A stretch of 64,000 bases of DNA, taken from contig OW569346.1 of NCBI GenBank assembly GCA_937625935.1, positions 310,001 through 374,000 on the forward strand, given 5' to 3'. The notes under the pieces were generated by a model, which worked only from the letters and a program-made list of their open reading frames with translations, searched no databases and was not told the DNA's origin. This DNA is from Tetramitus jugosus. Its lineage: Eukaryota > Heterolobosea > Eutetramitea > Acrasida > Vahlkampfiidae. Each line of letters opens with the position of its first letter. Positions within the stretch are counted from its first letter, which is position 1. This document shows positions 18,922 through 28,384 of the stretch, piece by piece. The position numbers were made by a program, and so were the translations under genes.

Positions 18922-19668
18922 ATGAAGTCCATTCTCGCTTTGGCCCTTCTCATGCTCTTTGCGGCATACATCCAGGCTTGCGGCACTGGAGAACTAGCCT
19001 GTGGAGCTGCTTGTTACAAGCCTTCCCAATATGTTTGTCTCGCAGGAAACAAACTCTGTCCAATTGGCCATCTCGCTTGTGGGACAGCTTGCTACTTGCC
19101 ATCTCAATTCCATTGTGTGAATGGAGTTTTGCAACCAGGACCAGCGCCTCAAGAAACCATTGTAACTGGACCACCACCAGGTGCAAGCGGATGTCCACCA
19201 GGAAATGCAAAATGCGGAACTGTTTGTTACGATCCAATTCTCTATGATTGTTTGGCTGGTAACAAGCTCTGTCCAAAGGGTCTCCTTGCCTGTGGAGTTG
19301 CTTGCTACTCACCACTTCAATATCATTGTGTGAATGGTGGATTGGTACAAGGACCAGCACCACAAGCAACAGAATCCATTGTTACTGCTCCAACTATTTC
19401 AGTGCCTCCAGCCAATCCTTGTGGAACCGGTCAGGCACTCTGTGGAACTCAATGCTATGTCACTGCCAATTACTTCTGTGCCACTGGAAACCACTTGTGC
19501 CCATGTGGTGCCAGATGTTTCTGCCCTGGTGATGGTGCTTGCTTCAATCCAACAGTCTACAGTTGCTGTTCCTCAACTGCCTTCCCCACTGGTCACTTGG
19601 TTCAGGGAGCAAACAAGTGTACTACAGCAACTAACAAGGCTGTTTGCACTGGGGTTGGATGTGCATAA
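18922..19668 (+). CDS. Secreted CBM52-like Cys-module protein, tandem copy 2, 248 aa
   Basis: The signal peptide (MKSILALALLMLFAAYIQA) and module order are the same as in copies 1 and 3. Modules include ACGTGELACGAACYKPSQY, IGHLACGTACYLPSQF and GNAKCGTVCYDPILYDC, joined by PGPAPQET linkers. The C-terminal part from about 19460 is almost base-identical to copy 1, including the first 25 bases after the stop. In contrast the middle part (GPPPGASGCPPGNAKC) is closer to copy 3. This mosaic similarity suggests repeated conversion among the copies. The start was chosen at the conserved MKSIL; an in-frame ATG four codons upstream exists. Confidence 0.85.
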   Translation: MKSILALALLMLFAAYIQACGTGELACGAACYKPSQYVCLAGNKLCPIGHLACGTACYLPSQFHCVNGVLQPGPAPQETIVTGPPPGASGCPPGNAKCGTVCYDPILYDCLAGNKLCPKGLLACGVACYSPLQYHCVNGGLVQGPAPQATESIVTAPTISVPPANPCGTGQALCGTQCYVTANYFCATGNHLCPCGARCFCPGDGACFNPTVYSCCSSTAFPTGHLVQGANKCTTATNKAVCTGVGCA

Positions 19669-20367
19669 ATGAAATACACACTTGGATATGCAATTGATAA
19701 TGCACATTCAAAGGTGGAGGTTTGAAGAAGTGTGGTGAGTCATTGTATAAATGTTGTAAATAAGGAAAAAGACAAACTTAATAGAGTCGCTGATTCATCC
19801 TAAAGAAATGCCCCAATAAATAAGGAATTGTTCCTAACTGGTGATACAACTATTATACTTCTTCGATCGAGCAAAGATGCTAAAAACTTGAGTCGGATCT
19901 GGCATAGTCGTGTGATTATGAAAAACAAGAAAACTGAGCAAGACACACATCACCAAGGGAAGTAAGCCGTTGAACAACATCTACGGACAGCAAGTGGCGT
20001 TACCATTTTGAGTGGCATCGCTTTACAGCCAATATCTTGGTCTAAATTTGAGTTGTTCGAGGTTCGTTTCAGCATTTCGTTGATCTATGTTTCAGCCATC
20101 AAGTTGATTCCGTATTGCTCACTTTGGTGTTTCTGCAGGAGTTTTTATCCCTTAAACAACATTGATGGCACATCTCGGTTGTTTTGAGATTCCTTTTCAT
20201 TACAAAAATAGGCCAATATTGATGTGCACTGATCTTTTGCGTCATGTTAAAAAGCGAATGATATTTCACAAGTTCAATACTTTTTCACACCAATAATACC
20301 AACAAGTTCAATACCTTGAAAAAAATACCAATTGTCCAAAGCTATACCAATACTCAAGATCTCTAAA
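19669..20367 (+). promoter_or_regulatory. Intergenic region before tandem copy 3
   Basis: No gene is seen. TGTAAATA at 19755-19762 belongs to the 3' UTR of copy 2. GTTAAAAAGCGAA at 20246-20258 lies 122 bases before the copy 3 ATG. An imperfect dyad ATCTCGGTTGTTTTGAGAT occupies the place of the copy 2 palindrome. About 250 bases (19800-20030) have no counterpart upstream of copy 2. Confidence 0.5.
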
Positions 20368-21114
20368 ATGAAGTCCATTCTCGCTTTGGCCCTTCTCATG
20401 CTCTTTGCAGCATACATTAATTGCCAGACTTGTGGCACTGGACAGTTGCTCTGTGGAGCTTCTTGCTACTTCCCATCTCAGTATGTTTGTCTTGCAGGAA
20501 ACAGGCTCTGTCCGATTGGTCATCTTGCTTGCGGAGCTGCTTGCTACTTGCCATCTCAATTCCATTGTGTGAATGGAGTTTTGCAACCAGGACCAGCGCC
20601 TCAAGAAACCATTGTAACTGGACCACCACCAGGTGCAAGCGGATGTCCACCAGGAAATGCAAAATGCGGAACTGTCTGCTATGATCCAATTCTATTTGAT
20701 TGCTTGGCTGGCAACAAGCTCTGTCCAAAGGGTCTCCTTGCCTGTGGAGTTGCTTGCTACTCACCACTTCAATTCCATTGTGTGAATGGAGTCTTGCAAC
20801 CAGGACCAGCTCCAGAAGAAACCATTGTTACTGCTCCAACTATTTCAGTGCCTCCAGCCAATCCTTGTGGAACCGGTCAGGCACTCTGTGGAACTCAATG
20901 CTACACCACTACCCAGTTCTTCTGTACCACCGGAAACCACTTGTGCCCATGTGGTGCCAGATGTTTCTGCCCTGGTGATGGTGCTTGCTTCAATCCAACA
21001 GTCTACAGTTGCTGTTCCTCAACTGCCTTCCCCACTGGTCACTTGGTTCAGGGAGCAAACAAGTGTACAACAACCACAAACAGGGGTGTCTGCACCGGAG
21101 TTGGATGCGCTTGA
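20368..21114 (+). CDS. Secreted CBM52-like Cys-module protein, tandem copy 3, 248 aa
   Basis: The signal peptide and first module (CQTCGTGQLLCGASCYFPSQYVC) match copy 1, while the central modules match copy 2. The C-terminal module shares the GNHLCPCGARCFCPGDGACF block with both, but ends with TNRGVCTGVGCA and has a different stop context. All cysteines are conserved. No hydrolase or membrane anchor is present, so function rests on carbohydrate binding inferred from the CBM52-like spacing. Likely sites of action are the cell surface, food vacuole or cyst wall. Confidence 0.85.
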   Translation: MKSILALALLMLFAAYINCQTCGTGQLLCGASCYFPSQYVCLAGNRLCPIGHLACGAACYLPSQFHCVNGVLQPGPAPQETIVTGPPPGASGCPPGNAKCGTVCYDPILFDCLAGNKLCPKGLLACGVACYSPLQFHCVNGVLQPGPAPEETIVTAPTISVPPANPCGTGQALCGTQCYTTTQFFCTTGNHLCPCGARCFCPGDGACFNPTVYSCCSSTAFPTGHLVQGANKCTTTTNRGVCTGVGCA

Positions 21115-21176
21115 GTAAATGATGTCATGAAAATCACATCTCAAGGCGAGGAAAACTGGTGCGCCATTGTATAAAT

Positions 21177-21184
21177 TGTAAATA
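21177..21184 (+). promoter_or_regulatory. TGTAAATA element, 3' UTR of tandem copy 3
   Basis: TGTAAATA lies 63 bases after the stop, right after TTGTATAAAT, with CCCAATAAAAAAGG 50 bases further on. Confidence 0.45.
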
Positions 21185-21343
21185 TGAACAAAGACAAATG
21201 TTTGAGGTGTTCGATCATCCAAGAATTGATTGCCCAATAAAAAAGGATTTGCTCCCAATACTGATACGTATCGTTGCTTCTATTATGTATGAAAAGCAGC
21301 ACCCTTTGCTCAAATTCGAACAAGTAGTTTAATTGTTCGTTCT

Positions 21344-22942
21344 TTATCGCTTGATCAGTGACAGCAATAGATGCAAGAGTGGGAAAACCCTGAGGAGCAT
21401 TACCCCCAATCTTCGTTCTTTCCAGGCAGCATGTGGATCAAGTAAAATGTCTGGTGTCAGTTCATTTGTTCTTTGTGTGTACTGACTTCTAAAGAATGTT
21501 TTCCAAATCTCACTGATATGATGACAGAAGCCCAACTGGTCCTGCATTAAAATATTCTTGGCAATAAATTCTGCCTCTGATGTGTACAAGCTTCCTGCTC
21601 CATAGCGAACCTGTCCCAGTCCAGAAACATAAAAGTGGGGACGCTTGGGAACGAAAATGTTCTTGATTAGTTTTGGATATCCTGTTTCGTCGTTGCAAAA
21701 TTCAACATGATCCTTCAATAGTGGAATCGAAGTATGAAATCCAGTGCAACAAACAATCATATCAATGTCCAATACTTCTCCTGCCTTCATTTTAATCTTT
21801 CCAGCATCTTGTCCTGTGGCCAAAAACTCCTGGATATCTCCATGGGGTTTAATCTTGCACAGTTTGATGTTCTCGAGTATTGTTGAATTGACAGTTGGAT
21901 GATGCTCAAACAAGTTATGATCCGGCACGGTCAATCCATAATCTGCATAAGATCCAATCACTAGATGAAGAGTACTTTTCATCACGATTCTTTGCAACCA
22001 CAGAGGCATCCAACTCTGACTTAGTTCAACAGTCGGCCTTCCTTTAATACATCGAGGTATGAACCAATATCCTCTACGAATCGATAAGTGACTTTCCTTT
22101 GCAAATCGAGCAGCTTCTGTCGCAATATCACAAGCAGAGTTTCCACCGCCAATTACAAGCACCTTCTTTCCAATCAATTGATCAGGCTTCTTGTACTGTT
22201 TCGAATGGATAATCTGTCCCTTGAATGATTCTTGGTTCAAATAGCTTGGCCATCGCATGTCCCAATGATGACCATTTGCAATAATGACACCTCTATAACG
22301 CTTCTTCAAAGTTTCTCCTGTGGCATGATTGGTCAACTGAACCATGTAATGGAAATCTTGTTTCTTGTTGCCTTGTTGTTCATCAACATTCGTCTGCAGG
22401 TATTGAATGTGGTCCACACTAGTACGGAACATGATGTGTTCTCTAATCTTCATCTCATCACAATACTGATTCAAATATTGAATCATTTGTTGAGCACTGG
22501 GAAAGTCAGGATAGCTCGAAGGCATAGGATAATCCGTGTATTGTGTTGTTCTGCGAGAGGAAATAATGTGTACAGTCTCATAGACACCATTGTACCAATT
22601 TCCGCCAATTTCTTCATTTTTCTCTGCTGCTTCATATGCAATGCCATTTCTAGAGAGGGCACCACAGATGGCCAATCCACAGAATCCACAACCAATGACG
22701 AGAAACTTTTCCTCTGATTCACCTTTTAGTTGTACTTCCTTTGCTTGTTTTTTGATTTCACTTTGCTTGTCGTCGAGATCTTGTTTGTTTCTTGTTAGCT
22801 TTTGGGTGACAGTTGGTTGGAACACTGATGGAGGACACTTGAGAGGATCACTCCAATAAAAGAGTACATCTGTCCAATAAATAAAATAGAGAGCAATGGT
22901 GATGATCGCAAACGCGATTCCGACGTAAAGCAACAAGATCAT
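21344..22942 (-). CDS. Flavin-containing monooxygenase, membrane-anchored, 532 aa
   Basis: Starting at 22942, residues 1-25 form one N-terminal hydrophobic anchor (MILLLYVGIAFAIITIALYFI). A lysine-rich stalk follows, then the FMO domain: FAD site GCGFCG (84-89), the FMO signature F-x-G-x-x-x-H-x-x-x-Y (FKGQIIHSKQY), NADPH site VIGGGNSACDIA, and a FATGY-like element near CCTGFHTSIPLL. FMOs use NADPH and O2 to oxygenate soft nucleophiles (N or S) in xenobiotics or metabolites. The N-terminal rather than C-terminal anchor is unlike animal FMOs. The gene is divergent from FANCD2, with 148 bases between the starts. Confidence 0.9.
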   Translation of the reverse strand: MILLLYVGIAFAIITIALYFIYWTDVLFYWSDPLKCPPSVFQPTVTQKLTRNKQDLDDKQSEIKKQAKEVQLKGESEEKFLVIGCGFCGLAICGALSRNGIAYEAAEKNEEIGGNWYNGVYETVHIISSRRTTQYTDYPMPSSYPDFPSAQQMIQYLNQYCDEMKIREHIMFRTSVDHIQYLQTNVDEQQGNKKQDFHYMVQLTNHATGETLKKRYRGVIIANGHHWDMRWPSYLNQESFKGQIIHSKQYKKPDQLIGKKVLVIGGGNSACDIATEAARFAKESHLSIRRGYWFIPRCIKGRPTVELSQSWMPLWLQRIVMKSTLHLVIGSYADYGLTVPDHNLFEHHPTVNSTILENIKLCKIKPHGDIQEFLATGQDAGKIKMKAGEVLDIDMIVCCTGFHTSIPLLKDHVEFCNDETGYPKLIKNIFVPKRPHFYVSGLGQVRYGAGSLYTSEAEFIAKNILMQDQLGFCHHISEIWKTFFRSQYTQRTNELTPDILLDPHAAWKERRLGVMLLRVFPLLHLLLSLIKR

Positions 22943-23090
22943 TTTTGTTGTGGAGACGGGGGAATTTTTGTTTTGATCCAGAATTCTCTGGAACTGAAAC
23001 TGGTGATTTTCATCTGACTGAGTCTCAAACAAAATACCCACAACAACAACAACCAATCATTATTATCAACTGTGCGAAAGAGAGAGAGAA
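22943..23090. promoter_or_regulatory. Compact divergent promoter, FMO / FANCD2
   Basis: Only 148 bases separate the two start codons. The plus-strand leader shows CCACAACAACAACAACC and a GA-rich run just before the FANCD2 ATG. No TATA box is obvious. Confidence 0.35.
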
Positions 23091-26000
23091 ATGAGTGAGG
23101 ACGACGAAGATTTATTTCAATCTCAACCTCTCGTAGATGAAGATGAAGAAAGTGAACAACAACAATACAATCATCCAAAATCTCAAAGCTTTCAATTCGT
23201 CGGTTCTTCATCCACCAATGCTGCTTCCCAAACCAACAACAACAACAACAACAACAATAAGAAGAAGAACAATAAGAAGAACAAGTCTAGTTACTCTCCC
23301 ATTCAATCACAAACTGATTTCATGGAAGAACAATTTGGTTTCATTCATCATCATGATGATGAAGAGAATGAAGATGATGAAGGCAATGGTGAGAATGATG
23401 GAGAACATGGTTCATCTACTACTACTACTACTACTCAGAGTAGGAAAGGCAAAGAACGGTTATCAGTATCATCCATGTCATCTGTTCTACGATCAAAGAG
23501 ACATGAGAGTGATCAGCGACAACAACAGCAAGAAGTTGATGATGATGATGAAGCTGAACAAGAAGAGTTGTGTATGGCGAGCCAAGCGAGTATTCATTCT
23601 CAATTTCAACAAGATTTTTTCACCATTTTAAATTCGGGTGGATTGAAACTGTACAATCACCAACATGATGACAATGGTGGTAGTGGTGATGAACGTAATA
23701 TTACAAAGAATAAGAAGACAAGGAAGACAATTGTCAAATTACAGAGTGCAATGAAACTGAGAAGGCATTTAGATATGGTTCTGACGAGAGACACTCAAAA
23801 AACGCAAGAATTTGTCTCTGGATTCCAAAATTATATTCAAAACGAACAGAATTTGAAATCATTGTTGTTGCCGTTTGAAACCACGGATCAGAACAACAAC
23901 AATTTTTATTCCACTTCGAATGACACTGTTTGTAAGTTGTTTTTAAATGCAGAGTCACTGCAAATGAACATTGCGTATTGTTTGTTGGAGAAGATGTCTG
24001 AATTGGGACAACAGTACGGTGAGGATGCAGAGTTTTATTCATTGGAAGACAATATACCTCGATTGATTCTGTCTCAGTTCCGGTGGTTGGACATGATCAC
24101 AAATTGTAAGAAATTGGCAGACAAGATTATGGAGGTGATGGAACTGTGTCCTACGTACTTGAAAAAGGAGATTATTACGAGTATTCCGGAGATTGTTGAT
24201 GATTCTGAGCACAGGAAAATTGCAGAACAATTGAAGGATATTATGAATGAACAAGAGTATACGATTTGTGTGTTGGATGCTCTATCGAATCTCAATATTG
24301 AATCTGATACGGATTTACAAAAGGAACTAGAAGAGTTTGTTGTGGATCAACTCCGCTCGGCTCAAGTAGATGATCTTCCTGTCATTATTCGCTATTTATT
24401 ACAGTCCGCAAACGAGGAGAATGCCGAGCGTATTGTCGATAGCATTCGAAATGAATTGGATGTATCATCTCTCGGAGGTGACTTTTCAAGCATGTTTGAC
24501 ATTCTAGGCACCCAGAAACAAAAACAAAAGAAGGCCATTTCTCGACAGAACAAACATGGAGAGGCTCTTATTTTGGATGCGATTCAAACTGGCATCAGAT
24601 ACAAGAAAGTTATTGAGAAATCCTTTGTCTCCTCTATTGAGAAGGCAATTCAACCTCACGAACAAAAAGTTGTTGATTTTTGGGTGCTAATGATAATGTT
24701 TGGTATGGATAATTACTCTGAAGATGCGCTCAAGTTACTCAAGAAGAAGATCAAAGATGGTCTTTATTCGGAGAGCACAATCGAGAACTGCATAACAAAA
24801 CATATTAGTGCGCTCGATAGTTTATTCTCTCACATGATTCGTTTGGCAGGCACTTTATTGCGCAATGCAGTTCCTGTCATTAACAAGTTTGGTCAATCAC
24901 TGTATTATGAACTCTTCGCGAGCCTTGTTACAAGAGATGAAGACAGGGACCACACTGCCAAACAACAAGAAGCTATTAAGAACTTAGTAACACATATTGG
25001 ATCATCCAGCCGGTCTGAAGTAGATGCTGCGTTAGATGTATTTATACGATTAGCTAATGACTTTTTGAAAGAGATGCGTAGTTTGTCAAGCTTCTTCCAT
25101 AGCTTGTTAGATTTTCTGGAAAATTTAAAGACGGACCAGCTGAGGAAAATTTATAGATTCTTCTGTCTGTTGGCATTCGCAAAGGATGTTGATTCTGGAA
25201 GAGCGAATCGGATTCATGACGAACTAATGATCATTGTACGAAAACAAGTGAGCAATGTAAATATCAAATATAAGAAGATGGGTATTATTGCGACATGCCA
25301 GTTATTAGCTACAATAGGAACGATATCTAAGAATGTTAGAATGACACAATCTGCTAATGAGCCACAGTTACTGAGTGCAGATGAAGTTCAAAATGCTAAA
25401 GATGTATTGAATACAACGAGAAATTATTGCTCGAAGGTACCAATATTCAATATATTCTTGTGTGATGAGCTTACGACCGTCGTGCGAGAGTTTCACTTGG
25501 ATCCAAGCTTACTGGAGGATATTGAGACTCATTGTCTCAGCAATATCTCTAATTTTTTGAAACAGAAATCAGATGTTCAGAACTTATCTGTTCCAAGTAA
25601 GTATAACAAGATTAAGACCGAAGCGTGGATGGCTCTCAACGAAAATGAAAGAAGCGCTGTAGACATGTTATCTATTATGCTTAATGATGAATCACATTAC
25701 TATGAGCGGATTTGGAGTTTGTTTGCTCATGTTCGTCTGTATTGTGCTTCATCTGGCATGGATACACCCTCCGACACCTTACTCATGGCTCCCCTCACTC
25801 TCTTCCAAGAGGATGTACTGAGTGATTTCCGATCATGTTCTCTGAAAGAAAAGGAGTTGATATGTATTGGTTTATTCAACGCGATCAATTGGTTACGAGA
25901 GATCATCAATGGTTACGGTGGGATTACTGGTCCACAAATTCGTGGGGCAGTTATTGAAAGACTAAAGCATATCAATATTCTTGAAGAGAAATTGGACACA

Positions 26001-28328
26001 TTACTCGCACAATTCCCCACTTTCTCTCCTCCCACTGTTAACTACCAATTATTAACAGCCGACCAACAGACGGTTGTTGCTACCAAAAAGAAAGTTACAA
26101 CTAAGACAGTGAAACCAAAGACTGCAACGAAAAAGCAGAAAAAGAAGTCGAAAGGATCTGATGAAGAAGAGGAAGTTGAAGAGGATCAAGACATGGATGG
26201 AGAAGAAGTTGGAACAATTGACAAAGGATCTTCTACATATACATCCAGCCTATCGCGCAAAAACCTTGCCTCTTTCAAAAAATATTTGAGAGACTTTGAC
26301 CTATCGGTGATGGATATTATAGCCACAAAGCCTTTCGTAACAGACAATGGTGTAAATATTGCACTTAATTCGCAGGGGCTGTACTATCTACTGATGGATT
26401 TACTCGAGAAGGTGAAAGTTGTGTTTGTAGCAAAAGTCGGTTTTTGGGCGAGCAAGAGTGAGCAATCTCTCACCATTGAACCTACTGTCTTACTTGAAAA
26501 GCTAATTAAGTTATTACCGTTCTTAAAATTCCATATGAACGAACTTATATCAAGAGTAACACGCCCCGACGAAGACTCAATGAGTGACGATGAAGACACT
26601 ATCGTGGGTACAGATGGCCAGTATTTCACTCCCTGCATGCAACTCATATGTGCAACACTCACCCGAGTTTTGCATTATTACAAGAACGACAGAAGTATTT
26701 TGATCAGGATATTGAACGCCTTTGTGTCTGACTCAACATCGGAGGATGAGAACTCGAGTGATGATACTGAAGAGATATTTAAGAGAACATTTGAAATCTT
26801 TTCGAGTATGGAGGAACACATCTACAATGTTGATGCACTAGCAAGCCTGTTCGATGTCATGGTGGCGATTGTGGAGACCTCGTCTCCAGACAAAACACCT
26901 TTGCATCATGCACTTTCATCGGTTGCCACCAAGTTGTTAGATAGGAAATTGAAGCCGAAGAGTGACTTTTTAATGAAGTTGATCAAGGCACGAGTGATTT
27001 GGGCTGGCGAGAATGAGGCTAAAGTTCTCAACAAGTTAATCGGATCTATGAATAGTTTTGCTCAGGATCAAGATATTAGTGATCTTCCTGTGCTCACAAA
27101 ACAGTCCTTCATTGTATTCTTCAAGGCAATCAGTGTTGAGTTAACTGTGCTAATGACACGTGGTATTGATAAGAAGGCGAAAGAACATGAATCAATTAAC
27201 CGCGCACTCGTCAAAATTTGGAGAGCAATCGAACTTGCAATTCGCCTGCTGAATGCCACTGCCGCTTTTAATGCGAAAAAGGTATCGATTCCTTTACTCG
27301 GTGCACTATTGAAGTTCAGCAAGAGATTTTGTGCTGATTTCTTAAAGCTTGCACCTGCATTGGCCAGATGGTTCGGTAAAGAAAAGAAGAATATTCACAA
27401 GGTGGTACAACATTTTACCACAGCCGCTAAGAGTATAACACATGTAGGTTACTGGGAAAAGGTTGAAAAGACTCCCAGTCTCGCAAAGCTTGTACCACTT
27501 ATCAGAAAGGATATTGAGACTTGCTACTTGAAGATTAAGAATTTTTACCAAAAACATGGATCAAAATGGATTGTCAGTGAATTTTCTGCAATGAATGTTG
27601 ATGGAACAAAAGTAAAGGAAACATTTGCACAAGAGGAGTCCGATGAAGAAGAAGAACAATCCGATGAAGAAATTCCAAAGACAACCAAGAAGCGAAAACG
27701 ATCCAAAGTGGTCGAATCAGTTTCAAAGAAGACGACCACAAAAGATACCTCTGATGATGAAGACAATGAAGTTGACGAAGAGCCCAAGAAAAAGAAGAGC
27801 AAACAGAATCAATCATACAAAGATGCCCCACCAAAATCAGTTTCTAAACAAACTGCTCCGCTAACAAAGATAACCAAAGCTCCTTCAACGGAGACAACTG
27901 ATTCCACAACCAGCAAAAAGAAGGCAGATACTCAAAAACCCAAGACATCAAAGCAAACCTCAGTAGTACAATCTGTTGAGTCGGTTCAAATTTTGTCAGA
28001 TGAAGAAGATGACGAGGAACGTATCGAGTTTGAAGATGACGATGTTTCTGATGAGCTGCCTACGAGAAGAGCCAGAGCTCTGAGTCAAGACTTTGACGAC
28101 GACGAAGAGGACGATGAAGATGTTCTCTCTGATTATCGAGCCAGACAAAGAGAAGACGATGAGGACGATGGTGAAGATCTTGCCGATTTTATTGCAGGTG
28201 ATTTCAATGAATTTATTAATGATGAAGTGTCAGAAGATGATGAATACAGCAATGAAGCTGCCAGCGAAGAGGAAGAGGAAGGCACCGACGACGACGAAGA
28301 TAGTCATGCGTTCACCCACTCTTGTTGA
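23091..28328 (+). CDS. FANCD2: FANCD2-like Fanconi anaemia protein, 1745 aa
   Basis: A single 5.2-kb exon. After a 210-residue low-complexity acidic N-terminus, the alpha-solenoid matches FANCD2: LKLRRHLDMVLTRD-type start, DDLPVIIRYLLQSA, ILDAIQTGIRYKKVIEKSF and HIGSSSRSEVDAALDV. The lysine equivalent to human K561, the FANCL-monoubiquitinated site, is present in IRYKK at residue 506. This is followed by IRKQVSNVNIKYKKMGII and the C-terminal KILRVLHYY-like region. The last 250 residues are Lys/Ser/Asp-rich with several acidic runs and basic NLS-like clusters. FANCD2 with FANCI clamps DNA during interstrand crosslink repair. The conserved lysine implies the ubiquitination switch is kept. The length is larger than the human protein because of the disordered ends. 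Confidence 0.86.
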   Translation: MSEDDEDLFQSQPLVDEDEESEQQQYNHPKSQSFQFVGSSSTNAASQTNNNNNNNNKKKNNKKNKSSYSPIQSQTDFMEEQFGFIHHHDDEENEDDEGNGENDGEHGSSTTTTTTQSRKGKERLSVSSMSSVLRSKRHESDQRQQQQEVDDDDEAEQEELCMASQASIHSQFQQDFFTILNSGGLKLYNHQHDDNGGSGDERNITKNKKTRKTIVKLQSAMKLRRHLDMVLTRDTQKTQEFVSGFQNYIQNEQNLKSLLLPFETTDQNNNNFYSTSNDTVCKLFLNAESLQMNIAYCLLEKMSELGQQYGEDAEFYSLEDNIPRLILSQFRWLDMITNCKKLADKIMEVMELCPTYLKKEIITSIPEIVDDSEHRKIAEQLKDIMNEQEYTICVLDALSNLNIESDTDLQKELEEFVVDQLRSAQVDDLPVIIRYLLQSANEENAERIVDSIRNELDVSSLGGDFSSMFDILGTQKQKQKKAISRQNKHGEALILDAIQTGIRYKKVIEKSFVSSIEKAIQPHEQKVVDFWVLMIMFGMDNYSEDALKLLKKKIKDGLYSESTIENCITKHISALDSLFSHMIRLAGTLLRNAVPVINKFGQSLYYELFASLVTRDEDRDHTAKQQEAIKNLVTHIGSSSRSEVDAALDVFIRLANDFLKEMRSLSSFFHSLLDFLENLKTDQLRKIYRFFCLLAFAKDVDSGRANRIHDELMIIVRKQVSNVNIKYKKMGIIATCQLLATIGTISKNVRMTQSANEPQLLSADEVQNAKDVLNTTRNYCSKVPIFNIFLCDELTTVVREFHLDPSLLEDIETHCLSNISNFLKQKSDVQNLSVPSKYNKIKTEAWMALNENERSAVDMLSIMLNDESHYYERIWSLFAHVRLYCASSGMDTPSDTLLMAPLTLFQEDVLSDFRSCSLKEKELICIGLFNAINWLREIINGYGGITGPQIRGAVIERLKHINILEEKLDTLLAQFPTFSPPTVNYQLLTADQQTVVATKKKVTTKTVKPKTATKKQKKKSKGSDEEEEVEEDQDMDGEEVGTIDKGSSTYTSSLSRKNLASFKKYLRDFDLSVMDIIATKPFVTDNGVNIALNSQGLYYLLMDLLEKVKVVFVAKVGFWASKSEQSLTIEPTVLLEKLIKLLPFLKFHMNELISRVTRPDEDSMSDDEDTIVGTDGQYFTPCMQLICATLTRVLHYYKNDRSILIRILNAFVSDSTSEDENSSDDTEEIFKRTFEIFSSMEEHIYNVDALASLFDVMVAIVETSSPDKTPLHHALSSVATKLLDRKLKPKSDFLMKLIKARVIWAGENEAKVLNKLIGSMNSFAQDQDISDLPVLTKQSFIVFFKAISVELTVLMTRGIDKKAKEHESINRALVKIWRAIELAIRLLNATAAFNAKKVSIPLLGALLKFSKRFCADFLKLAPALARWFGKEKKNIHKVVQHFTTAAKSITHVGYWEKVEKTPSLAKLVPLIRKDIETCYLKIKNFYQKHGSKWIVSEFSAMNVDGTKVKETFAQEESDEEEEQSDEEIPKTTKKRKRSKVVESVSKKTTTKDTSDDEDNEVDEEPKKKKSKQNQSYKDAPPKSVSKQTAPLTKITKAPSTETTDSTTSKKKADTQKPKTSKQTSVVQSVESVQILSDEEDDEERIEFEDDDVSDELPTRRARALSQDFDDDEEDDEDVLSDYRARQREDDEDDGEDLADFIAGDFNEFINDEVSEDDEYSNEAASEEEEEGTDDDEDSHAFTHSC

Positions 28329-28384
28329 TTTGTAAAATAAACAAGAAATATTTATAACTTGAAGACCTGAAGTTGAGAGAGGAC

